The notes: generated by a model from the sequence alone, not told the origin. Numbered from the stretch's first letter, positions 1 to 12,601 are shown. The stretch: DNA of 64,000 bases from Tausonia pullulans (GCA_951802195.1 OX637629.1:1178001-1242000); one strand, 5' to 3'. A program made the numbers and translations.

Positions 1-654
1 TGGCAGTCATAGCGAGGGAGGAGAGGGGGGGGGGGGGGGGGTGGGTGGTGGGGTCGGGGTGTGGTGGTTGCAGAACGAGCAAGAAATAAGGGTGAGCCGG
101 CGAGAGATTCTGTGTCAGCGAGCAGCCGCGTCTGGCTGCCCTTTGTCCTCTCCTGGCGTGCTCTGGCGCAAGGACCAACGCCGGCGTCGCCCAAATCCAA
201 GCGCGAAGCACTTGGCCGCACGTGGGGGCCGGCTCGCCGGCGGCTGCGCGGGTGGCGCGCCAGACGGCTGCTGGGCCTTCGTCGGCGCAGCCTGGTCCCC
301 CCCGCCGGATCCCTCAGGGTCTGACTCCTCCGGCGCTCGTTCACATGCATGAGCTCGCGCGCCGGCGGGCAGGGAGCCAGCGGCGTTTCAGGGGGCGGCG
401 CGCGGCCCTCGGAGGCTCTCACCATGCCCGAGGAGCGGAAATGAGCGGAATCGAATCCAGTGAGGGCGAGGGCGAGAAAGGAGCGGGCTGGCTGGGCGAG
501 ACCCACAGCCAAGGCAAGGGGCAAAGAGGGCAGGTATGACGTATGAGAGTCTTGGACGGAGCGCGCGCGGGGCGAGGAAGGGCAGCCGTGAGATCAGAGG
601 GCAGGCGAGATCTTGAGATCTCGCCCCTTGACCACCATCACCCTTCCGCCAGCC
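1..654. other. Upstream region of the Mug190-like gene
   Basis: No protein-coding gene is supported here. The stretch holds a poly-G run near positions 27-42 and GC-rich sequence leading to the start codon of the SMP-C2 gene. Several overlapping open frames on both strands look like shadows of high GC content, because none has recognisable motifs. It probably contains the promoter and 5' UTR of the downstream gene. Confidence 0.5.
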
Positions 655-3600
655 ATGTCCCCCGCCAAAGAGCCAGCCGGACGTCCCAGCAACCAACTCG
701 GCCAGGGATACTCCCCCGCTGTGAGTCTGCTTGCCTGGTGGCTGGCGTGCGACCTGCCTGCTCGTCGTCGTGCTCACTCGTCGGTCCCCACTTCTCGTTT
801 GCTCTCTTGCCTCTCCAGCATCCCATTCCGACTGGTGCGTGCCCCCTTCTCCGCCGCCTGCTCGCACGCCCGGCCCTGCTTAGCAGTCGGCGCCTTCCCT
901 GCCTGCTGCCTCGCGTGTCAAGCTGACGCTGCCGCTGCTGGGCCGTTTCCCCCGCCCTCACGCGTCCCTTCCCTTCCTTCTTCAGTCCAGCGCTACGTCG
1001 CCGAACGCGCTCGCGAGCACAAAGACGAAGGCAACTACGAGCTCAATGAAGACGATCTTGAACGCGAGGAGCAGGCCAAGGTCGATGCTGAGGAGGCCAG
1101 CCGAGGGGACAACAAGGACGAGCTCAAGAAACGGATGGGACCCAACCAGGAGAAGCCGACGGACAAGGTATGCATTCTCCCTTCAACCTATCTATTCTGC
1201 TCTCTTGTGCTTCTCGGAAAACGCACACGCGATTCCTGTAGAGGGAACAACGTACAATTGTGGGGGGGGGGGGGGGAGAGGCAACAACAATATCGAGTGA
1301 CGCGGTTGCTCGTCTCGCGCGTGACGTCAGGGTCGCCTCTCCCGCCGCCTTCTCGCCCGCCCCACGACGCTCATGCGCGAACACGACTGACCGACCGCTG
1401 GCTTCCATTTTCTTCCCTAGGTCAAGAACAAGGAAGGAGAGCACACTGTCAAGGACCCGACTACCGGCCGTCCCGTCGTCATCAAGGACGCCGAATTCGA
1501 GGGTGAGTGAGCCTGCAGTACCCGGGTCCCGAGTCTCCCTCGTCGTCCTTCTCGCGCATACTGATAGACAGACTGGACGGCCGACCCTCCCAGACTATCC
1601 CGACGCCAACCACTACAACTCGCTGAATCCTGCCCCAAGCCCCCGCGACGGCCACCGAAGCCGCATCAGCCCCATGCCCGCCAGACCGACCAACATCTCG
1701 CTCCAGCCGTTCCCGCCCGCGACGCCACCCTCACTTGCCCCGATCCTGCTCAACCTCCACCGGCTCGCGCTTTTTGCCATGTTTGCCTCGTTCATCGTCT
1801 GGCTCCTCGTCGCCTTTTCCAGCGGCTGGTTTTCCTTCTTCGTCCGAACGGCTGTCCTCGGCGCCGTCGGCTTTGGAGGCGCCTTCTTCGCTTGGGGAGC
1901 TGCCAGGGGTCTCGAAAAGGAGATGGAGACCGTCCGACTTGATATGCACCGCGCGCGTGCCGAGAAATTCTCTCCTCCCATGCCTGAGTCGACCGAGTGG
2001 CTCAACGCACTTGTCGGCACCCTCTGTGCGTAGCTCGACCCCTCCTCTCTCGATGCAAGGCTCGCTCACTAACACCTGCCCTGCGCGCTTTCGCAGGGGG
2101 GCTCATCAACCCGGACCTGTTCCTTTCGACGGCCGATATGATCGAGGACATCATGCAGGTTCGTCGCATCGAAGCGTCGGCTGCAAGCTGGGTTCTCGAC
2201 GCTGGCTAAGCCCCTTCTACTCCTTCCAGCAATCGCTCCCCGGCTTCGTCGACGCCGTTCGGATCAGCGACCTCGGCCAAGGAGTCAACCCGTTCAGGAT
2301 CATCAGCATGCGTGGCCTCCCGGACCATCCAACGGACCGTAAGTACCCAAGGGAGGAATGGATCGACCAGGGCAACCCGCCTCCGGCGCCCAAAGTTACG
2401 GATGCGGCAGAGAACGCGCCGGATCTCGACCAGACTGGAGATTACGTACGTGATGGCCTGGTACAGTCTAGCTTTCTCGCTCAAAGCGCTGAAGGGTGCT
2501 CTCGCTCCAGGTCAACCTTGAGGTCGCCTTTGCATACTCCGCTCGCCCCGGGCAGAGCCAGGAGCTCCGGTCCAAGAATATCCACCTCTTGATCGAGTTC
2601 TTTGTCGGAATGTGTACGTGGATCGTCTTTCCCTGGTGACATCTTTGTTTGGAGTCTCACCCACCCTCCCCCCTCTCTCTCGCAGACGACTGGCTCCACA
2701 TCCCTATCCCTCTCTGGGTCCAGATCGAGTCCATCGTTGGCACCGTCCGCCTTCGGCTGCAGTTCATTTCCGAAGCGCCCTTTGTCCGCAACGTCACCTT
2801 CACTTTTGTGCGTTGACTCCCTTCTGGTCTCGCCCGGAGCAAACCACTGCTGACTCCTTACTCACCCTCCAATAGATGGGTGTCCCCGCCGTCGAGGTCT
2901 CGGTCACGCCCATGAGCAACAAGCTCCCCAACGTGCTCGACCTCCCGCTTGTCTCGTCGTTCGTCAAGATGGCGATCGCCGCCGGCACGGCCGAGTTCGT
3001 CGCCCCCAAGTCGATGACTCTCAACCTTCAAGAGATGCTCTCGGGCGCTGCCATCGGCGACACGCGCGCCGTGGGTGTCTTCGTTATTACAATCCACTAT
3101 GGCGAGGACCTTTCAGTCCAGGACAAGAGCGGCTCGAGCGACCCGTACATCGTACTCGCATACGCCAAGTTCGGCAAGCCGGCCTACAGCACGCGCATTA
3201 TTCTCGGCGACCTTAACCCGGTCTTCGAGGAGACCTGCGCGCTTCTGCTCACATCGGACGAAGTCAAGAGCGAGGAGGCGCTTTCTCTCATGCTTGTACG
3301 TGTTGCCCTCGTCGTTAAAAAGCCGATAACTCCAGGATAGAGCTCATTTTGTCTTTCAACAGTGGGACTCAGACCAGCACTCCGCCGACGATCTCATCGG
3401 TCGCGTCAAGGTACCCGTCAAGGAACTCATGAAAGAGCCCAACGTGATGAAGCGCAGGACTGACAGCCTCATGGGTTTCGAAGGTGAATCTTGAACCCGA
3501 TTTTCACACAGGAGTAGCACTGATGCTCGGTCTTCTCGCTTACAGACGCTAACTCGATGCAGGGCAAGCTCCACTGGTCAATCGGTTACTATGAGAAAGC

Positions 3601-5392
3601 CCCGCTCGTCAAGGCGCTCGAGGTCCCCGAGGAGCACCCGACCCAGACCCCGTCCAAGGTCAGTTCTTGCGCGGGCATATAAAACTCGAACATACATTGA
3701 AATCTCGCGCCCTCAGACCATGCCCGAGATGGAGATGCGCCCCGGAGACAAGGGCCCCAACCCTGCGGCCCGAGATGGCCCGCCTCCTCCTCCCGACGCC
3801 TCGCGAACCCCCCCCGACCCTCGTTGGAAGTCCGGCGTCCTCAGCGTCGTCATTCATCAGATCAACAACCTAGAGCGTCAGAACCTCAAGGGCACGACCT
3901 CGAAGGATCGAGAGGGTCAGGCCGGCCAGGACACGGACGACCCTGCCGAGGAAGCTGGCCACCTCCCTTCGTCGTACTGCGAGCTCATTGTCAACGATGA
4001 CTTGATCTACAAGACGCGCGTCAAGCAGTACTCGTCAATGCCATTCTTTGAGGCCGGTACCGAGGTCTTCGTCCGCAACTGGGAGAAGGCTGTCGTCCGC
4101 ATCGTTGTCCGCGACTCGGCGCTACGGGAGAAGGACCCGATTCTCGGCATTGGTGGGTGTCGCTCTCCCTTCCTGGTGGTCCGCTTGTGTGCATACTAAC
4201 CCACTCTCTCATGTTGACAGTCAACATCAAACTCCAGCACCTCTTTGCCGAGGCGAGCGAAGTTACCCGGCTCTTCGCCATCGAGGAAGGCATCGGGTTC
4301 GGCCGCGTCAACGTCTCGCTCCTCTTCAAGCCCGTCAAGGTGGAGCTGCCGCCTAACCTGCTCGGATGGGAGACTGGCACAGTCGAGTGGGTCCCCATTC
4401 CACAAAAAAACAAACTAAACTATGTCTGTCCCTGCCTGAGAATGACCTGACCCCCCTTCCCCCCCCCCCCCCACCTTTTCTGTCCTCCTTTCTCAGACTC
4501 CTTTCTCCCGTCTCGATCGAGCTCGACGGTCAGCATGATGTATCGGGCAAGCGGCTCGTCATCTCAACCTCCGATTCGACCGAGAAACTCTCGATGAAGG
4601 AGGCGGAGGTCAACGGTCAGACCATGGTCTGGGACATTGAGCACATGCGATTGCCCGTCTACTCGCGCTTCCAAGTGGGTACCCCTCCCTCTCTCCCCTC
4701 TTTCCGCTGCATCCATGGTCTGACCTCTCTTCTCACGTGCCCTCGCTCAGTCTGTCCTCACGTTCGAGCTTCAGAGTCCCTCAATCCTCGGCGTCGCCGG
4801 CAGCGGGGCTAAGGCGATCGCCGTCCTCTGGCTCCAGGAGCTCGTCGACGATGAGGAGCGTGACATCCGGATCCCGATCCTCATCGGTGACGATCTCAAG
4901 CAGCTTCGCCAGAACTATCTCAACGAGTTCACCAAGTCGACCCATCAGTACGAGATCGCCGGCTGGCTCACCACCCGGATCAAGCTCGACTCGGGCCTCG
5001 ACATGGACCACGAGACCCATTCGAAGAGCCAGGCGAGGCGGCATGCCTTTGAGACGTACGACCACATCGAGGGCCAGGCTCTTGTCGCGGAGCAGCAGGC
5101 CCATTTCGCGGACGACGGTATCATCGACAAGGAGGAGAAGAAGGCGATCGCCAAGGCGGAGAAGCGACAGGAGCACAAGTAAGTAGTGTCGGTTCGTTCC
5201 TGCCTTTGTCCTCCGAAGGATTGCTGACGTCCCTTGTCGTCATCTCTCTCTCTCCCTCCCAGCCGGCAGCGTGGCGTCGCTGGATTCAAACCCTATCGGA
5301 CGGGTGTCTGGATGAAGGAGGGCCTCAAAAAGCGCTTCACCTCGTCCAAGAGCGGCACCAAGCGCGAGCCAATGGTCACCTCAGAAGCCTAG
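655..5392 (+). CDS. Mug190/tricalbin-like SMP and C2 domain membrane-tethering protein
   Basis: This is a multi-exon gene for a large ER membrane protein of the S. pombe Mug190/tricalbin type. The family tethers ER to plasma membrane and moves lipids through an SMP domain. The start is the ATG reading MSPAKEPAGRPSNQ; exon 1 ends at 720 with a GTGAGT donor. A hydrophobic hairpin lies near 1755-1910 (FAMFASFIVWLLVAF, then AVLGAVGFGGAFFAWG). An SMP-like segment follows, with LINPDLF, MIEDIMQ and LPGFVDAVRISDLGQG. C2 domains come next: one near 3075-3480 (SGSSDPYIVLAY, NPVFEE), a second near 3840-4340 (GVLSVVIHQINNL, YCELIVNDD), then a further conserved stretch to a basic C-terminus. Short GT-AG introns interrupt the whole gene. 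It converges on HIS3. The family call is solid; whether it is the strict Mug190 orthologue is inferred. Confidence 0.85.
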
Positions 5393-5608
5393 TAGCGTGA
5401 AGAAAGCAGGGGGAGGGGGGGGGGGGGGGGGACACACGAAGATACGAATCTGATGAAGTGTAGCTTGCCTTTCCCTTTTTACTTCTCGAGTGTTTTTTCC
5501 TTTTGCCTTATAGCCCTAAAGCCTGCTATGATTCATGAAACTTGCTGTCTTATTTTTTTTTTCATTCCCTTTTCTCCCTGAACCCTCCCAAGGAGCGCTC
5601 TCATCTCC
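5393..5608. other. Convergent intergenic spacer with poly-G run
   Basis: This short spacer lies between the converging ends of the Mug190-like gene and HIS3. It has a long G run near 5411-5431 followed by T-rich stretches (near 5478-5500 and 5551-5562) that could serve 3'-end formation for either gene. No gene is seen. Confidence 0.5.
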
Positions 5609-6967
5609 TCAGAGGAGAACACCCTTAGTGCTCGGGACCTCGTTGCCACCCGTCCGCTCGACAGCCTCCCGGATCGCGAGGGCGAGGGCCTTGAAGGAGG
5701 CCTCGGCGCTGCATGAGATAGATGCGTATGGGTGCACGTGCGAGTCAGCGGCCGGCGGGCCATGGAAGGGCAGGAAAATCAAAGGGGGGGAGGAGGGGCA
5801 GTAGGGGCTTACATGTGGTGGTTGTTGACACCCCGGATGGAGTCGACGTGAAGCGTGACGCCCGCGGCGGTGGCGAACGACTCGAAGACGTGCGAGATCA
5901 TCTCGGTCGAGACTGGCAGGGGAGAAAGGGGAGTCGGGCGGCGTGCGTGAGTTCGCAGGGAGAGGAAGAGACAGGAGGGTATATGGGAGGCGCAACGAAC
6001 GGTCTCCGATCTTCTCGCGCGTGAACGGAAGGTGGCCGCAGAAGTAAGGACGGGAAGAAATGTCAAGAACAGCACGAGAGAGGGCCTGAAGGTAAAGAGG
6101 ATGAAAGGAGGGGATGACGGCAGTCAGCATCGAAGCGACAGGAGACAGGAACGCGCGTGTCGTTGTCGTCGGAAGCAGGCTTGATTCGTCTAGCGAAGCG
6201 TATCAACGCACCTCGTCGAGAGGCGCGAAACCCGTTCCGTATCGGCGAATACCCTTGCGCTCTCCAAGGGCGAGCTTAAAGGCCTCGCCGAGGGCAAGCG
6301 CGCAGTCCTCGGCCGAGTGGTGGTCGTCAATCTGGAGGTCGCCCTTGCAGTGGAGGGTAAGCGACATTTGGCCGTGCTTGGCGAGGGCGTGGAACATCTA
6401 AAGAGGAAGCGAATGTGCAAGTATTGGGTGAGGGTCAGTCGTTGTGGACGAGATACGGGATGAGGTTCACATGACGTCGGGGTGGTCATCGTCCGAAGAG
6501 AGAGTGAGGGCTGGCGACGACGCAGTCTCCCGCAGAACCATTTAGAGGCCTAGTTGTCAGAGGGAGGACATCGAGGACAGTGTCCCCATCCTGCTGCTGT
6601 TGCCACAGAGGGAAGCGAGCGCAGACCTGTCCGCCTCCCCTCGAACACACGTCTCGTTGCCGCGTCCGGGGTCGTCTATCCCAATTGTTGCGCCTCCCTC
6701 TCTCTTCCTTCCTTGCTACCTCGGGCGTCCCAGACCAGGTGCTTTGTTCCGTGTCTCCTTCCGTTAAGTCCGACTCACGTGGTCGAGGAACCCGATGCCG
6801 GTCTGGACGTCAATGACCTGGACGTCAAGCCCAGGCGTGTGGTCAAGGCCGAGGGAGCAGACAATCTGGGTCTCGTTGGTGTTGCGGGTAACGGTCGCGA
6901 CGCGCTGCGGAAGGCGGCCGGCGCCTGACAGAACGGGACTGGGGATGGAGGGAGCGGGAGCGGCCAT
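5609..6967 (-). CDS. HIS3: Imidazoleglycerol-phosphate dehydratase
   Basis: This enzyme catalyses the sixth step of histidine synthesis, removing water from imidazole glycerol phosphate. The start is the ATG whose product begins [11 protein letters not shown], and the frame ends STKGVLL. The two diagnostic metal-binding motifs are visible: [17 protein letters not shown] near 6310 and GVNNHH followed across an intron by EASFKAL near 5710-5830. GFLDHV and FHALAKHG also match the family. At least five introns split the gene. The inferred protein is slightly longer than the usual 200-220 residues because of an N-terminal extension. It converges on the Mug190-like gene and runs in the same direction as the Nudix gene upstream of it. 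A TGACTC element lies about 85 bp before the start. Confidence 0.93.
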
Positions 6968-7050
6968 GGTGAGAAGTGAGAGAGAGAAAGGAGGCCCGTT
7001 CAACAGTAGGGTGGAGGTGGTTGTTGGCGTGGAGGAGAGCGAGAAGCGGC

Positions 7051-7057
7051 GAGTCAC
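7051..7057 (-). promoter_or_regulatory. Possible Gcn4-type site upstream of HIS3
   Basis: On the minus strand this reads GTGACTC, containing TGACTC, the core bound by Gcn4/Cpc1 bZIP activators of amino-acid synthesis genes. It lies about 85 bp upstream of the HIS3 start codon, a sensible distance. A 6-bp match can occur by chance, so this rests on position and on the known control of HIS3 in other fungi. Confidence 0.35.
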
Positions 7058-7407
7058 ACCACCACCATTCGTGCTGGCTGTCCCTAGGCAACCATCAAAG
7101 GTCTTCCTTCCCGCAACGACTATTACTAAATTAAAGGGTCGATGTCGGATAAAGTGTGTGTATCTGGGAGGGATCAATTATCCGAGTGAAGAGAGCCAGG
7201 GTAGTGAGAGATTCGGCGCGCGTCACCTCCATCTCTCAGGCACCGGCCGGGGCAGCAGTGCTCAGGGGCCAGACATAAAAGCCCCTCCCACAAGAGCGAC
7301 CGACCCAAATCCTCGACGTGCCTTTCTCCGTATGGAGCTTACCCCAATGGTCGTTCAAACGCTCGCGTTGTGTGTTTCGTCTCCATCCGTGCATGATTCA
7401 AGATCCC

Positions 7408-7995
7408 TCATCGAGTGTCTGCCTCATCCTTTCCACCTCCCTCCTCCCGCCACTTCTTCCACGCTTGAAGCCCCTCAATGAGCTCCCCCTTGCGGACCCC
7501 TCCCTTAGCCTTGCCCCCCTTGCTCTCCATATCGGCCCACTCTCCAAGTCGTAGGATCGCCTCTTCGTACGACACCCACTCCCTCCGCCGCTCATGCGCT
7601 TCGGGCCACTCCTCGGAGCATGATCTACCGGGGACCGCCAGAGGGAAGAAATGGTACAGCGTCTTGGCGTCCGCGACGGCGAGCAGAGATGCTGGCGACG
7701 GCGAGGCGGTGGCTTCGGGCGCAAGCGTGCCGGCTTCCTCAAAGGACTCGCGTCGGGCGGCTTCGAAGAGCGACTCGCCCTTCTCGTGACCTCCCTTGGG
7801 GACTTTAATAAGAGGAGATTAGCAAAGGAGTGAATTTTCGGGAAGGGAGGCACAGATGCGACTGGCCAAAGACTCACGGATCCATCGAGAGGGATGCTTT
7901 CGACTAGAGACCATGAGGAGCGCATCCGTAGCTGGGTCGTATGGCAAAGCAACACACACGACCCGGCGATGTTTATGTGAGTGATCCGAGGGCAT
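7408..7995 (-). CDS. Diphosphoinositol polyphosphate phosphohydrolase (Nudix)
   Basis: This two-exon gene encodes a 170-residue Nudix hydrolase of the DIPP/Aps1 type, which removes the beta-phosphate from inositol pyrophosphates and cleaves diadenosine polyphosphates. Exon 1 (7995-7878) begins MPSDHSHKHRRVV; exon 2 runs 7802-7408. The splice joins WI to LPKGGHEKGE, giving the WxLPKGG signature of this subfamily. The full Nudix box follows, GX5EX7REUXEEXGU, with REAxxEEAG-like residues in RESFEEAG. The C-terminus has WKKWREEGG. The length fits small fungal DIPPs. Its start is 343 bp from the divergent ICP55 start, so the two probably share a promoter region. I am confident of the family; the exact substrate is inferred. 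Confidence 0.88.
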
Positions 7996-8338
7996 CTTGG
8001 GGCTCGGCTGTGTCGTGGTTGGGAGGATGAGGAGAAGGCGGCGTCGTCCGCTAAAGACGGCGCGTCATCGGTCGCAGCGCGAGACTGAGGGGAGACATGC
8101 GCGCCTGAGAATGCTTTCTTATTGGTGCTGTTCGCGTCTAACGAAAGAGATCTGATCTTTCCTATTTCTGTCAGGGCCTTTGACGAGTCTGGAGTGACGT
8201 CCTGGCAATGGCCGGCGGTCCGTGCTTGCTCTCGGAGGACAAGCCGACAGAGGGAGAGACGCGCTCGCAGGAGAACGCCCACCAACGAGCACCTCTCTTT
8301 CTCTCCTTTCGCTTCCAATCTCCCTTCATTCGTCGAAG

Positions 8339-10771
8339 ATGCGGCCCACCAGCCGCTCCCTCTTCTCCACGATGCTCCGAGCAACCTCGCCGTCGGCGGT
8401 CGCTGCTCCGTCGTGCGCGCGTCTTGCCGCCGGCCGACAACTGTCGCGTGCGTCTTCCTCCTCTTGCTCGCATCCCTCGCCCTCCTCGGTAAGGCTGACA
8501 GGGTGATACCGCTCTTATGTGCTTACTTTCGCAGGCAAATTTCCGGCGTCTATGGCTCAGCGTGCCTCAGCGTCGTCGACGCCGCCGGCCCCTCAGCGGG
8601 GTGTGACCTACTCCTCTTCGGCTGCTGCCCAGCAACAGTCCTCTTCCTCGTCGCCGGCCTATCCCCCGCCCTCTCTTTACAAGCCTCCACCGCACGGCCA
8701 ACCTCTGCCAAGGACACACTCCCACTTACTCAAATCCGGCGAGCTCACGTCGGGCATCCAGGCGGCCGAGTACGAGATCCGTCGGTCGATGCTCATGTCA
8801 GGCCTCGAGGATGGCGCCGTGGTTGTCTGTCTGGGCGCCAGGATGATCTATAGCTCCCAAAGTGAGACCTGGGAGGGGTATAAGTGTCGGTGGGACGTGT
8901 CGGCTGAACGTATCGTCGGTCCTTGTCATTGTGCCTGCGAGCTTTTTAGATATTTTGTGAGTAATGTCTTCACCTTCATAAATTAGTCTACCCAAGACTG
9001 ATCATCTCATCTAATTTCTCCTCTCAGCTTTAAATTTCGTCAGGCTACGGATTTCAACTATCTCACTGGGTTCAATGAGCCCGACTCTGCGCTCGTCCTG
9101 CGTACGTCCATTCTACGGCCCTCCGTGTTCGCTCCAAGGCTGACTTAACGGATGCTCCCACAGACAAGGACGGCAGCGCACGCGGATACCACATGTACCT
9201 TTTCTGTCCGATCCAGACGGCCGAAGACGAGCTCTGGCACGGTGGCAAAGCCGGGATCTCGGGCGCCAAGGAACACTTTCTTGCCGACGAGGTCGGTCTT
9301 CCTTGCCTCTCCATGGCTTGACCTGTGGGACTGATCGCTCTGGTGTTCATCAGGCGTACCCACTCTCAAATCTTTCCACCGTTCTCCAGCGGATCCTCCC
9401 TCTCGCATCGGCGATCCACATTGATCTGCCCTCGCCCTCACCCAAGGCTAAGCGGTCCTTCCTCGCCTCGCTTCTCCCAACCCAAGGGACGATGGGCGAG
9501 CTCGAGGCCCTTGTCGGCAAGGTTCCGACAAGTCTCATGCGGCCGCTCGCAGAGCGGGTCCAGCGGCTTCGGCGGATCAAGAGCGACGCTGAGGTCGCCA
9601 TCATGCGTCGGGCGGGCGAGATTTCGAGCAAGGCTCATGCTGAGGTTATGCACTTTGCTTCCTCCTCGCGGTCTGAGGCCGATCTTGAGGCCCATTTCCA
9701 ATATGTCTGCTCGCTCGAGGGATCTGAGCGACCGGCCTATATCCCTGTTGTCGCTTCCGGGGCAAACGCTCTCGTGATCCACTACACGCGCAATGATCAG
9801 CGGCTCCAGGACGGCGAGGTAAGAGATATATCGCTTTCCCCCTTCACTCGTCCCTGATTTTAGACTCTTTTTCTTTCTTGGCTTCAGCTGGTCCTCATCG
9901 ACGCGGGGTGCGAGCTCCACTCTTACTGCTCCGACATCACCCGGACCTTCCCTGTCTCGGGAACTTTCACCTCGGCCCAGCGAGATTTGTACGAGGCCGT
10001 CTTGACGGTGAACAAGCGATGTATCGCGATGTGCGAGGTGCCTCAGAGGTGGAGCTCGAACGCACTTCACCGGCATAGTGAGTTCCTTTGACTGTCGCCT
10101 TTTTTTCGCTAACAAGCTCTAAGCTGATCGCCCGACACCTGAGGCCTGCGCATCATGGCGCAGGAGCTCAACCAGCTCGGCTTTGACGTCAATGAGCACA
10201 CCGTCTCGGATCTCGTACGTCTCTGCCGCCCATCCATCGGCATCGCTTCTCACCGCTAATCGATTGGCTCGGCAGTATCCTCACGGCCTGAGCCACTACC
10301 TTGGTATGGACCTGCACGACATGCCGCTCATGTCCAAAGAGGAGCCGTGCGTCTGTCGTGGTTGTCCCGTTCAGCAAAACTTGGCTGACTGACGGAATCT
10401 CTTCTAGACTGCAAGCCGGCAACGTCTTAACTATCGAGCCTGGGTGAGCCTTGCTAGGGACACGAGGAAAGAGAGAAAGACTGATGCCCTTTCGCCCTTA
10501 TACGTTGACCATCTCCCAGTGTTCGTCTCTCAACCTGCCTCTCTTTCTCCATCTCCACCGTCGTATCCTGCTAATGCACCTTCCCCTTCCCTCCCGTTAG
10601 GTCTACGTCCCCACCGACTCGCGCTTTCCCAAGCACTTCCACGGCATCGGTATCCGCATCGAGGACGACATCTGCATCCGCGAGACGGGCCCACCTTTGG
10701 TCCTCACGGCGCACTGCCCCAAGGAGGTCGTCGACGTCGAGGCGGCCTGTCGAGGGACGCTGAGGCAATGA
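8339..10771 (+). CDS. ICP55: Intermediate-cleaving peptidase 55 (Xaa-Pro aminopeptidase, M24B)
   Basis: ICP55 trims one residue from mitochondrial precursors after the presequence is removed, stabilising them. The start encodes MRPTSRSLFSTMLRATS, rich in Arg, Ser and Thr and without acidic residues, as in a mitochondrial presequence. The aminopeptidase P N-terminal domain is marked by AAEYEIRRSMLM, FNYLTGFNEPDSALVL and HMYLFCP. The M24 metal ligands are visible: D in LIDAGCELHSYCSD (two Asp), H in HGLSHYLGMDLHD, E in TIEPG and E in GIGIRIEDD. The frame ends ACRGTLRQ. About nine short introns interrupt the gene. Its length of about 500 residues is usual. It is divergent from the Nudix gene and convergent with YAF9. 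Confidence 0.92.
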
Positions 10772-11231
10772 GATGAATGATGAAAAGATGTCGATAGAGG
10801 GACGACGCGCTCGGAAGTGGTAATAAGAAAGAAGGGAGACTACGCTACGCACTACCTCACGTCATCTTCTTCGCTGAATGGTCCGTCCGCTCTCGAGTCG
10901 GAAGGCCGTTAGGTTACCGACTTGAGAGGAGACGAAGCGCTCTGCGTGCCAGGCAAGCCTTGGTCGGCGCCTAAAGCACTACACGCCAACAGGCAGCGGA
11001 GGGAACACACGCCCGTCCTCCTTTTTCTTGTCTCCTGCCGACGTAAGTTTGTGCCGGTTCGAACCGAGCGTGCGCCTGCGCATTCCTCCTCCGACGTCAC
11101 AATCCACGCTCTCGCCACCATGACTGCCTTCTCCAGTCGCCACCAAGCTGTCTCTATTTGCGTCGTCGTCGAGCCCCCTCTCTGCAAGACAAGACAAGCA
11201 AGCAGGCAGCATGTCCTCTCCGGCCTTCTCA
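10772..11231. other. Intergenic spacer between converging ICP55 and YAF9
   Basis: No gene is seen. The stretch contains a TTCGAA palindrome near 11056 that resembles a tRNA T-loop, but no acceptor, D or anticodon arms fit around it. It probably holds the 3' UTRs of both neighbours. Confidence 0.5.
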
Positions 11232-12601
11232 TCAAGCCTCCAGCTCCCGCTTGAGCCTAGCAACTTCTCGCTCAGACTCGATGAGCCTGCGCGCCGTCCG
11301 TCCTGTCGTCAGCGATCGAAGTGGCAAGTCAGAACCGACAAGCATGTGGACGCACCTCTCGCGCCACCGGTCGGTCTCGCGAACGACGGCCCGCCGCCCC
11401 TCTTCGAGCCGGTCGGTCTCGTCGCGCTCCATTTGAAGGGTAAACTCTTCTCTGTCGGGCCTAAGATAAGGCGCGCGCATGAGTCGTCAGCAGGGATTTG
11501 AAGGATGGAGAGGGAGAGAGAGAGAGAGAGGTGTGAGGGACGCACCTTCGACGTTGAGGCGGGAGTGGTGTCGGTGGATGGGCTTGGAGAAGGGTGAGGA
11601 ATCCGGAGAGAGGGTTCGTGAAGACGAGCTCGTCGTACTGGTAGGCGTAGACGGGCCCAGTAGGGGGAGGAGGGGGGGGTGGAGGGGCGGGCTGAGGACA
11701 AAGACAGGTCATATCAGTACGCGGCGCATGAGAGGAGAGGGAGACACCGCCAGAACAGGACTGACAGCAGGCGCGTCGCCTTTCTCCGTTGTTCCCGCCG
11801 CTGCATCACCGCCCTCAGCAGGCTGTGGTCGAACGAGCACGTTCCCGGTAACCGGGTCGACCTCGACGACGTCCTGACCCGGCTCGGCGGGGATCCAATG
11901 GTGAAGCTTGAGGTGGTGGACGAGCGCCAGCGGCTTCTCGCCGGACTCCGGGACGAAGGCAATGCGAATCTGGATGGGGAACTCTCCCCATCCGGTCTCA
12001 GTGACTTCGTAGGGAGGCTTTTCGAAGTCTGGGTGTGGATGGCGAGTCAGCACGTTATCTCTTGCGAGAGACTCGTGAAGGGAGGAAGGGGGGGGGAGGG
12101 GGGGGGAAGAAGGGAGGGACGACGCGTCAAGATGAAGGGCCATCCGCCCTTCGGCGCGCGTCCCCCCCGTCCCCCCAGGAGCACGGCTCACTTCTGTTAG
12201 GCGAAGGGAAACTCTCGTGGAGCTTGAAAGTGACGCGTTTGACGAAGGAGCTCAGGTCATCGGCGCCTCCGGGGAGGCGGAGGAGCGCATCAGGGCTGAG
12301 CTCGCCCTGAGACGGAAGCGGCGCCGTGGCTGAGCGGACAAAGACGGTCCACTTGTGGGTGTCTGGCAAGAAGACGAAGTGATAAGTGGCCGCAGGAACT
12401 GTCCGAGAGTGGAAACACGCTGCGAACGGGCTGGATCCTTGCAAAGCGCGCGCTCCTCATCGGTAAGAAGACGGGCGACGGAGCCGTAGACGATGGGCCG
12501 GTGGATGGTGATACCCTGATGTCATGGGGAGTCAGCCCAGTAGCGATGCGTAGAAGGGACGGTCTGGGGAGCACCTTGACGCGCTCGTTAACCCCGGACA
12601 T
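11232..12601 (-). CDS. YAF9: YEATS-domain protein of SWR1/NuA4 complexes
   Basis: Yaf9 reads acetylated histone H3 and is shared by the SWR1 and NuA4 complexes. The start encodes MSGVNERVK, then after a 66-nt intron [17 protein letters not shown], the canonical Yaf9 opening. The YEATS domain continues with [46 protein letters not shown] and [13 protein letters not shown] proline-rich linker follows, then [10 protein letters not shown] and a C-terminal coiled coil with [12 protein letters not shown] and [15 protein letters not shown]. The second intron seems to use a GC donor (after GCGCTTT, GCAAGG), since no GT donor gives the right join. The gene is divergent from IRC22 with only 112 bp between start codons. 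Confidence 0.9.

Noticed and set aside
388-867. 159-codon minus-strand frame overlapping the first exon of the Mug190-like gene
   Set aside because: It is antisense to supported coding sequence and UTR, is rich in Arg and Ser as GC shadows usually are, and has no motif.
7398-8384. 328-codon minus-strand frame over the Nudix gene
   Set aside because: It reads the Nudix exons in the wrong frame; the correct frame gives a complete Nudix box after removing one intron.
11040-11075. Possible tRNA T-arm (GGTTCGAACC)
   Set aside because: No matching acceptor stem, D-arm or anticodon arm could be placed around it; it is a simple TTCGAA palindrome.
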